From contig NC_041690.1 in assembly GCF_900005765.1 (NCBI RefSeq), positions 2,108,001 to 2,172,000 on the forward strand: 64,000 nt of DNA, given 5' to 3'. This DNA is from Plasmodium relictum. Its lineage: Eukaryota > Apicomplexa > Aconoidasida > Haemosporida > Plasmodiidae. A program made the translations under genes and the position numbers. Of this stretch, positions 9,689 through 19,588 are shown piece by piece; the first letter of the stretch is position 1; each line of letters begins with the position of its first letter. Under the pieces are notes generated by a model. It was not told the DNA's origin. It saw only the letters and a list, made by a program, of their open reading frames with translations, and made no database searches.

Positions 9689-12500
9689 GAGTCATAAGAA
9701 AATCATATAATTTGCAATCACAGTTTAAAAATACTATTAAAAATTATAAAATAAACTTAAAATTATAATATAATATTATGTAGTAAAAAAATAGACTAGT
9801 ATAATACCATAAAATATCATAAAACGATATAACACTAGAAAATATAACTTGAGAAAAAAGAAGTAAAAATTACAAGTTTTATTAGGACTATTAATCATAT
9901 ATATATATATACTTATTTATATATATTATTTTTATTTGTTAATTTTGCTTTTAAAGATTTTTTTATTTGTAGATAATATATATTTGAAAAAATATAAGAA
10001 AAGAATATATTTAATTTATTAATTATTATTCTTTTCCCCCTTACGTTTATTTCATATATTTTGCTACAGGATTTGTTAATTTGATTTCCTTTTTATGTGA
10101 ATTTTATTTATTTAAATGAGTTAATATATTTTGTTATCTTTATTTAATAATTTTTTCTATTATTTTTTTTAGCAAATTAAAATTTATATAGTATAACATA
10201 ATATTTTTTACTTTATTGTTAATTTTTTTTTTTTTTTTGTTATTAAATTTATTTGTACATACAATTTTTTAAATTACTTAGCACTATTTTAAAGTTTTGG
10301 TTATATGATTTTCATTAGAATTTATAGATTTTTTTTTTTTTTTGGTTTTATAAAATAACACCATTTATTATTTAATTAATATATATTTTTATTATATTTG
10401 ATCCTTTGCTTTTATATATTTAATGAATATGTATAAGATGTTCTGTACTAGTGTAATCTTCATTTATATAATATTATTTAGAATTTTAATTATGAAAAAA
10501 AAAAGTGATAGAATTTTTCTGTATTTTTCTATTCTTTTAGAATAATCAATTGTGCATAAGTATGAAAAAAGAAAAAAAAAATGGATAGAAATATATATAT
10601 ATATGAGTTTTTTTAAAATCTATCAAATTTTTAATTTTAAAATATTTTTAGAAAGAAAAATATTATATCGCATAGAGTTGTCTTTTTTTAAATTAATTTC
10701 GTAACTTTTTATATATTTTTTTTTATTAACATACAATAAATATAAATGAAATATTATTAATATATACTCTCTTCTACTTAAGGTTTGAAAGGATTAAAAA
10801 AAATTCCTTTGATAGTTAAAATGTTTTATTAAATATTTTATGTAATACAATTCATAGAATTTATGATATATAAAAATATTTTAATTTTTTAAAAGTGATC
10901 TTTTAAGAAAATAAAAAAAGTTAAAAGTAACATCTTCACTAATTTTTTATTTATAATTAATTATATCTTAGAAAAACTAAAAATTTTATTTTTTCACTTA
11001 AAGATGTTTAATTTCACAAGGAAATGTGTGTGCAAAAAAAAATTTTTTTTTTTTAATATGCAATATATTTGTGCATATTTAGTTTAAAATTATTGCAAAC
11101 ATTGTTATTTAAATAAATTTAGTTAATGAAGAGTAAAATAAAATTAATGAAAATGATACATTTTATGGTACATCCCCTCTTTTTTTTTATCATATGATTA
11201 ATATTATTTTTAGATATATTTTTTAATTTTATTTTTTTTCCTTTTTGAAGTATATAAAAATTTTTATTTTTAATAATAAAAATAAAAAAGAAAGAATATT
11301 TAATAAAGTATAACTATTATTAATTAATTTTGCATATATAAAAATGTATTTCTTCTTTTTTATTTTTATTTCATATGCACATACATCGTTTTCTTTTATT
11401 TAACAAACATTAAAAAAACAGAAAAGATTTGTCACATTCTTGCATAATAAAAAAAGAAAATAAGAAACCGAAAAACCCGTTGTCCTAAAACCTTAATAAA
11501 AAAAAACTTTATTTCTTAAAATACATATTTTCATGCTCTATTTCTTTTTTTTAATATTTTCTCATATATAATTTTGTATTATAGTTTTCAAATATGAAAA
11601 TAATTGATTAAAGTACAAAAATGTGAAATTAAGAACAAAGTTTTGTATGTGCACTATATCTCATTTACTTGTTGAAATAATTTTTATTCAGATATTTTTT
11701 CTTTTTTTCGAATATTTAATTAATATTCTACATAAAATTTTTAATAAATATAAAAATGAACTTTTTTTCTATAAAATTATAAAAAAAATTACATTTGTCT
11801 ATATGATTAAAAAGTACTGTAATAACATCATTAAATAGTTGAACTTTTATTTAAAATTTTTTTTTTTTTCACTTTATAAAATGAATTGTAGAGAAAAAAT
11901 TCAAAAACATTTAAAATTAAGATTATAAAATATTTAAAAAATTTAAAAAAAAAAATTTTATATATATATATATATATCTTTATTTTTAAATTATTATTTA
12001 AGTGCATGAATTATTATATATTTTTACTTTTTTTCTTAATTTTCTATATTTACACAAAATGAAAAAATTTTTATTGTAATTTATCTATAGATGTTATCTA
12101 TATAAATTTGAACAAATAATCTTAGTGAAATCCTTTATTTTTATTTTATTGTTTACGCTTTTGTTAATATAAAATTTTAATGAATTATTTTTAAAGTATT
12201 ATATAACATTTCATTAGCTGTTTTAGGTTTTGTGATTTTTATTTTCCTAAACACTTTGAATTATTTTTCCATGTCTTCTCTATAGATATTAAATAAAAAG
12301 ATGAAAAAAAAAGAATTACAAAAATTTTTGTTATAAGCAAGTAATTATATTTTTTATATAATTTTTGTTTTATTATTTATTTATTTATTTTTTTTTTTTT
12401 TTTTGGCAAATATTTTTATAAAGTTTTTTGTAAGTAAAAAGAATAAAACAGAATAACAGATGAAACTATATTTGTGAAAAATATAATATAAAAATAAAAA
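9689..12500. promoter_or_regulatory. Spacer between the VPS13-like gene and kelch13 (3' UTR plus kelch13 promoter/leader)
   Basis: About 2.8 kb of almost pure A/T with poly(dA:dT) runs and short TA repeats (for example 11952-11978). Both flanking genes point right, so this holds the VPS13-like 3' UTR and the kelch13 promoter and leader. I see no convincing gene. The one 71-codon frame (11623-11838) starts with GTG and has the composition of translated AT-rich noise. A GTGCATGA string sits at 12002-12009. A five-codon uORF lies just before kelch13 (12460-12477). Confidence 0.6.
12460..12477 (+). promoter_or_regulatory. Five-codon upstream ORF in the kelch13 leader
   Basis: An ATG at 12460 opens a short frame (MKLYL, then TGA) that ends 23 nt before the kelch13 ATG. 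If the transcript start is upstream, ribosomes would meet this ATG first. Such uORFs are common in AT-rich Plasmodium leaders, so any regulatory effect is inference. Confidence 0.4.
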
Positions 12501-14615
12501 ATGGATTGTGACAAAATAAAATCGAATAGTATTTCAAATTTTTCTGTCACATATGATAGAGAATCTGTTGCTAACATGAATAGTGAAAAAAGTTTAAGTA
12601 GTAGTGAAAATGAATCCAATTCTTTTATGAACATAACTAGTAAAAAAAATGAAAAAACAGAAAATAATAGTTTCCTCTTAGATAATAGCAGTTTTGAAAA
12701 TATAAAAGATAGTTTGTTAGAGTCTATTGATTTGAGCATATTAGATTCGAATTTGGAAACAAAAAAAGGATTTTTTCCAAGTAACTTATCAAAAAATTTC
12801 AATCATTTATCAAAAGAAAACATCAGTAATAAATATTTAGATAAATTATTAAATAAAAGCGAGTCTTCATTTATGAACAAAAAAAAAGATATAAATTTAA
12901 CAGATAATAATGCAACGATTCTTAACAGCAATAAAAAAGAAAAATTTTTGGATTCCATGAATCACGTAAATAATGAAGATTCTACTATAAATACTCTAAA
13001 AAAATACACAAATAATAATATTAATAATATATATGAAAAGAAGATAATTGAAAATGAATTAAATGATGCAAGTGATTTTGAGAATATGGTAGGTGATTTA
13101 AGAATTACTTTTATGAATTGGTTGAAAAAAACTCAAATGAATTTTATAAGAGAAAAGGATAAAATATTTAAAGATAAAAAGGATCTAGAAATGGAAAGGG
13201 TAAGATTATACAAAGAGTTAGAAAATAGAAAAAATGCAGAAGAGCAAAAATTACTTGAAGAAAGAAAAAAATTAGATATAGATATAGCAAATAGCTACAA
13301 ACAAATAAAAAAAGAAAAGGAAGAACATAGAAAAAGATTTGATGAAGAAAGATTGCAATTTCTTCAAGAAATAGATAAAATAAAACTAGTGCTATATTTA
13401 GAAAAAGAAAAATATTACCAGGAGTATAAAAATTTTGAGAATGAAAAAAAAAAAGTAGTTGATGCAAACATTGCAACTGAAACAATGATTGATATAAATG
13501 TAGGAGGGGTAATTTTTGAAACTTCTAGACACACGCTAACACAACAAAAAGATTCATTTATAGAAAAATTGTTAAGTGGTAGGCATCATGTAACCAGAGA
13601 TAAGCAAGGAAGAATATTTTTAGATCGTGATAGTGAATTGTTTCGAATTATATTAAATTTTTTAAGAAATCCATTAAGTATTCCAGTACCAAAAGATTTA
13701 AATGAAAGTGAATCTTTACTAAAAGAAGCAGAATTCTATGGAATTAAATTTTTGCCATTTCCACTAGTTTTTTGTATAGGTGGTTTTGATGGTGTAGAGT
13801 ATTTAAATTCAGTGGAACTATTAGATATCAGTCAACAGTGTTGGCGTATGTGCACACCAATGTCTACTAAAAAGGCATATTTTGGAAGCGCAGTTTTAAA
13901 TAATTTTTTATATGTATTTGGAGGAAATAATTATGATTATAAGGCTTTGTTTGAAACAGAAGTATATGATCGTTTAAGAGATGTTTGGTTCGTTTCTAGC
14001 AACTTAAATATACCAAGAAGAAATAACTGTGGTGTTACGTCAAATGGAAGAATTTATTGTATTGGTGGTTACGATGGTTCCTGCATAATTCCAAACGTAG
14101 AAGCTTATGATCACAGAATGAAAGCTTGGATCGAAATTGCTCCATTAAATACACCTAGATCTTCAGCAATGAGTGTAGCTTTTGATAATAAAATTTATGT
14201 TATTGGTGGAACAAATGGAGAGAGATTAAATTCAATTGAAGTATATGATGAAAAAATGAATAAATGGGAACAATTTCCTTACGCATTGTTAGAAGCCAGA
14301 AGTTCTGGTGCAGCATTTACATATTTAAATCAAATATATGTTGTTGGAGGTATTGATAATGAACACAATATTTTGGATTCAGTAGAACAATATCAGCCTT
14401 TTAACAAAAGATGGCAATTTTTAAGTAGTGTTCCAGAGAAAAAAATGAATTTTGCTTCAGCTACATTATCAGATTCATATATTATAACAGGAGGAGAAAA
14501 TGGGGATGTTTTAAATTCTTGTCATTTTTTCTCTCCGGATACTAATGAATGGCAAATTGGACCTTCACTACTTGTTCCAAGATTTGGTCATTCGGTACTA
14601 ATAGCAAATATATAA
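12501..14615 (+). CDS. K13: Kelch13 (K13), BTB-propeller protein
   Basis: Single-exon gene of 704 aa, against 726 aa in P. falciparum; the difference lies in the N-terminal low-complexity region. Layout: Asn/Ser/Lys-rich N-terminus (1-190), coiled coil rich in E/K/R (about 200-310), BTB domain (about 327-418, starting with the MIDINVGG motif), and a six-blade kelch propeller (about 421-704) with repeated GG pairs and the ending HSVLIANI. K13 sits at the cytostome neck, supports haemoglobin endocytosis, and is the main artemisinin-resistance determinant in P. falciparum. The propeller aligns without gaps at an offset of 22. Arg517 and Arg539 match P. falciparum Arg539 and Arg561. The Cys580 site is Ser558 (AGT at 14172-14174), and the Ser550 site is Cys528 (TGC at 14082-14084). 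The ATG at 12501 is chosen because it begins the conserved N-terminus and follows an A-rich context. Confidence 0.97.
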   Translation: MDCDKIKSNSISNFSVTYDRESVANMNSEKSLSSSENESNSFMNITSKKNEKTENNSFLLDNSSFENIKDSLLESIDLSILDSNLETKKGFFPSNLSKNFNHLSKENISNKYLDKLLNKSESSFMNKKKDINLTDNNATILNSNKKEKFLDSMNHVNNEDSTINTLKKYTNNNINNIYEKKIIENELNDASDFENMVGDLRITFMNWLKKTQMNFIREKDKIFKDKKDLEMERVRLYKELENRKNAEEQKLLEERKKLDIDIANSYKQIKKEKEEHRKRFDEERLQFLQEIDKIKLVLYLEKEKYYQEYKNFENEKKKVVDANIATETMIDINVGGVIFETSRHTLTQQKDSFIEKLLSGRHHVTRDKQGRIFLDRDSELFRIILNFLRNPLSIPVPKDLNESESLLKEAEFYGIKFLPFPLVFCIGGFDGVEYLNSVELLDISQQCWRMCTPMSTKKAYFGSAVLNNFLYVFGGNNYDYKALFETEVYDRLRDVWFVSSNLNIPRRNNCGVTSNGRIYCIGGYDGSCIIPNVEAYDHRMKAWIEIAPLNTPRSSAMSVAFDNKIYVIGGTNGERLNSIEVYDEKMNKWEQFPYALLEARSSGAAFTYLNQIYVVGGIDNEHNILDSVEQYQPFNKRWQFLSSVPEKKMNFASATLSDSYIITGGENGDVLNSCHFFSPDTNEWQIGPSLLVPRFGHSVLIANI

Positions 14616-15565
14616 AAAAAAAAAATCTTGTAGAGATGATAGAAAAATAATTAAATAGAATAATGAATATTATATATATTCACTTACATAGAAATAAAAA
14701 ACTTATTTGGAAAAAAAAAAAAAATAGAATTTATTAAAAGTTTTATATACATTTGTTCAATAAAATAAAGATAATAAATGAATAAATATAGAAATAAAAA
14801 TAAAAACAATATTATGATTTTTATATTCTAATTACATTTCCAATAAAAATAATTATGCATAAAATTTTTTTTTTTTTTTCCAAATGGGATATATTTTCTT
14901 TAAAAGTTAACCGCAATTTTATCATTTTTTACATTATTGATTTAATTTTTTAATATTCTTCTTATTCGTTATCTTATTGTTAATTATTAATCTCATTTTA
15001 CTAATTTCTATTTTTTTATGATAATGCAAGTATTAATAGATATTTGTTTTGTAATATTTTATTAACCTTAATTTTTTTTATATATTGATGCATGTAGGAT
15101 TCTTTTAGAAATATTTTAAATAAATTTTCATTTTACCCTTTTTTCCTTTTATTTTTTCTTCTTTCTTTTCTTTTTTTTTTAATTTTTTTTTATTTGATTA
15201 TGATCTCAAGGCAAATGATTTGAAACAAAAAAAAAAAAAAAAAAGAAGTTTAAGAATAAACTGCTTAGTAAAAATTTGTTCATAGAAAAAAAAAATTTGA
15301 AATTTCCTTTTTTTATTTACAGAAAAAAAGGAAAATGCATATTAACCAATCTAAATTAAAATGATGTAATATAATTATTAGTACTTTTTACTTATAAAAT
15401 ATAATTAAATTTTACATTATTGAATGTAAGCATACTTGGAAATTAAAGCAAACAATAATTTGAAATATGTATGTACATATATATGATTATATATGAAAAA
15501 AAATTCTATTTAAAAATTTAATTTTTTTTTTGCTTTTTCTTTCATTTCTTTTGTCTGTTTTTAAA
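14616..15565. promoter_or_regulatory. Spacer between kelch13 and the UAP gene
   Basis: A/T-only spacer with the kelch13 3' UTR and the promoter and leader of the next same-strand gene. It contains a pyrimidine-rich run (about 15131-15195), a long poly-A (15228-15244) and a TGCATGT string (15089-15095) that resembles ApiAP2 sites. No gene seen. Confidence 0.5.
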
Positions 15566-17323
15566 ATGGAAACTGCTATCAAATTATTAGAGCAACATAA
15601 TCAATTGCTGTTGTGTGATCACCTAAAAAAATTTCCTTTGCATCATTTTGATAATTCGTATTTGAACAATTTGGAACTTTTTTTAAAAAAAATGAATGAG
15701 ATTAAGAATTTAGAAGAAAAAAAAGAAGACGAATATATAACTTATTTACCAAATTATATAGACATTAATAGCATTTATGATTGTAAAAATCCAGAAAATG
15801 GAAGTATATTTATAAATATGTATAAAAAAGAATGTGCACTTAATGAGTTGAAATGTTTAGGTTTAGATGTTATAAAAAAAAATGAAGTTGCTGTCTTATT
15901 TTTATCAGGAGGATTAGGATCAAGATTAGGTTTAAATAAAGCAAAAGGATTATTAGAAGTAACTCCATTGTTGAATAAAACATTTTTTCAAATATATTTT
16001 GAACAAATTAAATATTTAGAATCATTTTGCTCTTTCAATGATAAAACAGAAACCCTAAAGTCTTCAGAAAATGAAAATAGGAATTATCATAGTATCAATC
16101 ATAATGAATATGAAGTACTGGGTAGAAATAATAATGATAAAGATAGTTATAATAAAAATAATATTTACATAAATAGTTCAAATATTAATAATAAAAATAA
16201 CAATAGTTTTTTCAGTCAAAATATTAATTGTATAAATTCTACAAAGCCCTCTCAATCAAAGGATATCCAAAATAGTACTATTTTGAATAATTCCTATGGT
16301 CAAAAAAAGAATAATGAAAAAGTTTCTATACACATATATATAATGACATCTAATTATACACATGATAAAATAGTTAAGTACCTAGAAGAAAATAAATTTT
16401 TTGGTTTAAGAAAAGAAAATGTTTTGATTTTTAAGCAATGTGATAATTATTCCACTGATTTCGATTATAATATTATTTTATCGAGTCCAAATAAGCTACT
16501 GGCAAACCCAGCAGGTAATGGTGATGTATTCAGAGCAATATATAAAAATGGTATAATTGAAGATATGGTAAATAAAAATATAAAATATATTCAAATTGTA
16601 AGTATTGATAATGTGTTAAATAAAATTGCAGATCCTGTATTAATTGGATTTTGCTCTTTTTATCGCTGTGATATTGCTAATAAATCAGTTAAAAGAAGAG
16701 AGGATGAATCAATGGGTGTTTTCTGTTTAAGAGAGAAAAAAAACAAAGAAAACTCAGATAAGCAATACAATCCTTTTTCAGTTTGTGAATATACAGAAAT
16801 ACCTAAATATATTTCAAAGAATTCAAGATTATTTGAATATGGAAATATATGCCATCATATGTTTTCTTTTGATTTTTTACATTATATAGTTAAAAATAAA
16901 ATATATGATAAAATGAAATTACACAAAATTACAAGGGAAAAAGAATATTATGATTTATGTTTAAAAAACAAAAAAATGAATCCAGTAGTTAATAGTTTTG
17001 CGTATTGCTATGAATATTTTGTTTTTGATGTATTTAAATATGCTAAGAAAATTTTATCTTTTGAGATTTCTAGAGATAAAGAATTTATTCCGATAAAAAG
17101 TAATTATAAAGGTGATAGTATATTAGAAGCTCAAAGAAGTTTAAGTAATTTGCATAAATCATGGCTTATAAATCAGAATTTTAATATAATTGATAATGAA
17201 GATGAAAAACTTAATTTTTGTGAAATATCTCCTCTTGTTTCATATGATGGAACTTTTTTTTTTGATTTACCAAAATATAAAAATATTTATTTGCCGTATG
17301 CTCTAGATAAAAGTTCTCATTAA
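15566..17323 (+). CDS. UAP: UDP-N-acetylglucosamine pyrophosphorylase
   Basis: 585 aa from the ATG at 15566. The frame is open 12 codons further upstream, but only with a TTG, so the ATG is the start. The enzyme makes UDP-GlcNAc from UTP and GlcNAc-1-phosphate, the donor for GPI anchors and truncated N-glycans. Visible motifs: nucleotide-binding SGGLGSRLG at residues 114-122 followed by KAKG; NPAGNGDVF; the SIDNVLNKIADP block that corresponds to the family's VDN..KVADP; the CEYTEI motif; GNICHHMF; and FVFDVF with the downstream EFIPIK segment. A roughly 90-residue Asn/Ser/Lys-rich insert (about residues 155-250) splits the Rossmann fold after the first motif. This is a usual Plasmodium feature; the family is about 500 aa without it. 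The upstream GlcNAc-1-phosphate enzymes are not in this window. Confidence 0.93.
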   Translation: METAIKLLEQHNQLLLCDHLKKFPLHHFDNSYLNNLELFLKKMNEIKNLEEKKEDEYITYLPNYIDINSIYDCKNPENGSIFINMYKKECALNELKCLGLDVIKKNEVAVLFLSGGLGSRLGLNKAKGLLEVTPLLNKTFFQIYFEQIKYLESFCSFNDKTETLKSSENENRNYHSINHNEYEVLGRNNNDKDSYNKNNIYINSSNINNKNNNSFFSQNINCINSTKPSQSKDIQNSTILNNSYGQKKNNEKVSIHIYIMTSNYTHDKIVKYLEENKFFGLRKENVLIFKQCDNYSTDFDYNIILSSPNKLLANPAGNGDVFRAIYKNGIIEDMVNKNIKYIQIVSIDNVLNKIADPVLIGFCSFYRCDIANKSVKRREDESMGVFCLREKKNKENSDKQYNPFSVCEYTEIPKYISKNSRLFEYGNICHHMFSFDFLHYIVKNKIYDKMKLHKITREKEYYDLCLKNKKMNPVVNSFAYCYEYFVFDVFKYAKKILSFEISRDKEFIPIKSNYKGDSILEAQRSLSNLHKSWLINQNFNIIDNEDEKLNFCEISPLVSYDGTFFFDLPKYKNIYLPYALDKSSH

Positions 17324-17565
17324 ATATACATTCGTTATATTTATATTTTTAATAAATAAGATATATTAATATTTTTTTTATTCTTTTTTTAAAAATATTA
17401 ACTATGGTTTACAAAAAAAAAGTCTACAAATAAAGTTATTTCCTTGATTATAACTAAATTCGTCTTTTATTATAAAAAAAAATAAAATAAACATAATTAT
17501 ATTATATATCCTTATAAGTTATTATTATTATTATTTTTTTTTTTCTCAAGCAATAAAAATCATTT

Positions 17566-18880
17566 TTAAGGAATTTTTCTTCCATCTGGCAGGATTAATG
17601 GATCTCTTATTTTTTTGGGTCTTGCAAAATGATTATCAAAGACTTTTCTTTTTGCTTCTTCATTTATTACAGGGAATTTATCACCAATCTAGAAATTAAA
17701 AAATAAAAAAAAAAGAAAATAAAGTAAACGTGTTAGCATATATATATAATATACATGTTAGTATATTTTACCTTAAAGTTATTTTTTTTAGCATGCCCTG
17801 GCTATAAATAATTTAAGAAAAAAGGGAATGAATTATGTATTAAATAAGGATAAAGAAAAAATAATATTATTAATTACAATAAAAAATTTTGATATGAAAT
17901 AATAAATAAAAAATAAAAATATGCTTAAAAATAGGAATAATATCAATTATTAGTTTACCGGAGCTGTTATTATAAATCTTGGTTCTTTGTGTTTATCACT
18001 TTCTTCTAATTTTTTTTCATATGGAGGTCTATTTTCCTATAATGGCAAAAAAAAAAAAATTTTTTAAAAGTAAAACAAGCATATTATATTTTATGAATAT
18101 ATAAAATCCTTGAAATTTTTTTTGTATACTTATGCTATTATATAAATATTTATTTTATTTAATTATTTATTATTCTATTTTTTTTTTTTTTTTCAATATA
18201 TTTACTTCAATATTCATTATAGTTCCATCGGAGTGAACATAAAAGATATCACACCTAAATAAGTCAAAATTTATTTGTTTGTCCGGTGGTGCTCTTCTAT
18301 TATATTTTTCTATTACTTTTCTTGTTTTAACAAATTTAAGTGGGTCTCCATATAATAAGCTTTTTAATTTTTTTCTTCTATAAAAATGTATATTTGTTGA
18401 CGGATCCCCATTTTTTATAATTTCATCTAAACTTGGAAAAATATTTGATTCCTTTTTTTCATTTTCAAATTGAAAACCCTCTTCTTTCAATTTTTTTTTT
18501 ATATTATAATCTACTGGTTCAAAACTACTTACAATATTTTTGAATGGAGAAAAATAAAATAAATTTGATAAAGGGCACACCGGCTTTTTTGCATATTTTG
18601 GAAATTTTTTATCATTTCTTATATTTAATTCATAACATTCTAATTTCCTTTCTGGCCTAACTTTATTTGATTCACTATAAAGATGGCTTATCTTTATGTT
18701 TTTTTTTTTCTTATTGTATATTTTAGCAATATAAAAATATCTTGTGTATACTCTTTCATTTGGATAATTATATTGTTTAAAAAACATGTAATTAACTTTT
18801 TTATTTAAAAATATTTTTAAATTTATATATATTAAAATAAACGTACACAAAAGAACTTTCTTTTTCAGTATACTATACAT
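17566..18880 (-). CDS. Conserved-looking unknown protein with signal/anchor-like N-terminus, four exons
   Basis: Exons on the minus strand: 18880-18206, 18036-17959, 17801-17772 and 17688-17566. All junctions are GT...AG and all exons end in phase 0, giving 301 aa ending in GRKIP. Residues 7-24 form a hydrophobic stretch after a short basic start, followed by a Lys/Asn/Tyr-rich region. That pattern fits a signal peptide plus apicoplast transit peptide, or a membrane anchor. The rest is basic, with Pro-containing motifs such as RRAPPDKQ, ENRPPYEKK and FARPKKIRDP. I recognise no catalytic motif. Its size, charge and small exons would suit an organelle ribosome-associated or RNA-binding protein, but that is only a guess. 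Its 3' end converges with the UAP gene 242 bp away. Confidence 0.7.
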
Positions 18881-19588
18881 TTATTACTAAAAAGAATTAC
18901 ATATAAAGAATATTAGCAAAAGAGGAAAAAAAATAGATATTAGCAGTAAATTATTTTCATAATTGAAAAAAATAAAAATAATTACAAATATAAAGATTGT
19001 TTATCTTTTAATTTATAAGAAAAAAAAAAATAAGAAATGTACAAGTTTGTAATAAGAGAATGTATCCCTGTATTAAGCATATAACTTTTTAATTTCAATT
19101 TCTTAATTATTAAAAAAAATATATATTTCTTCTAAAATTTTTAATATTTAGCAAAAAATAAAAAAAAAATGAAAAATCTATATATTATTCATTTTAAAAG
19201 AATTTGGTAAATTATTTAATAAATTATGAAGTTAAAAAAAAAAAAATTCATAATTATAAAATTTTAATATATTCTTTAAGAATAAAAAAAAAAATTCTAA
19301 TTTAAGTATATTAATGAGTCACTATAATAAAAGATATATTTTTATTAAAGTTTTTTTATTTTTTATTTTTTTTTTATTTTTCATAAGTATACATAATTAG
19401 AAAATATAAGTTTTAAAAAAAAAGTACACATATTTATATATATACTTTAGAATTCGTCGTCTTTAATTACCATTTATCATATTTTTAAATTATTTATATG
19501 AATATAGCACATATAAATATTAAAATAAGGAATAAATAGGAGATTTCCCATTTTTTTTTTTTTTATAAATGTATCTATTTATTTTTGT
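18881..19588. promoter_or_regulatory. Spacer between two minus-strand genes
   Basis: About 0.7 kb of A/T-rich sequence holding the RAD5-like 3' UTR and the promoter of the 301-aa protein. Several A-runs and T-runs; no gene or structured RNA seen. Confidence 0.5.

Noticed and set aside
11623-11838. 71-codon frame before kelch13
   Set aside because: Starts at GTG, composition is Ile/Phe/Lys/Tyr as in translated AT-rich spacer, no motif; lies in the expected promoter/leader.
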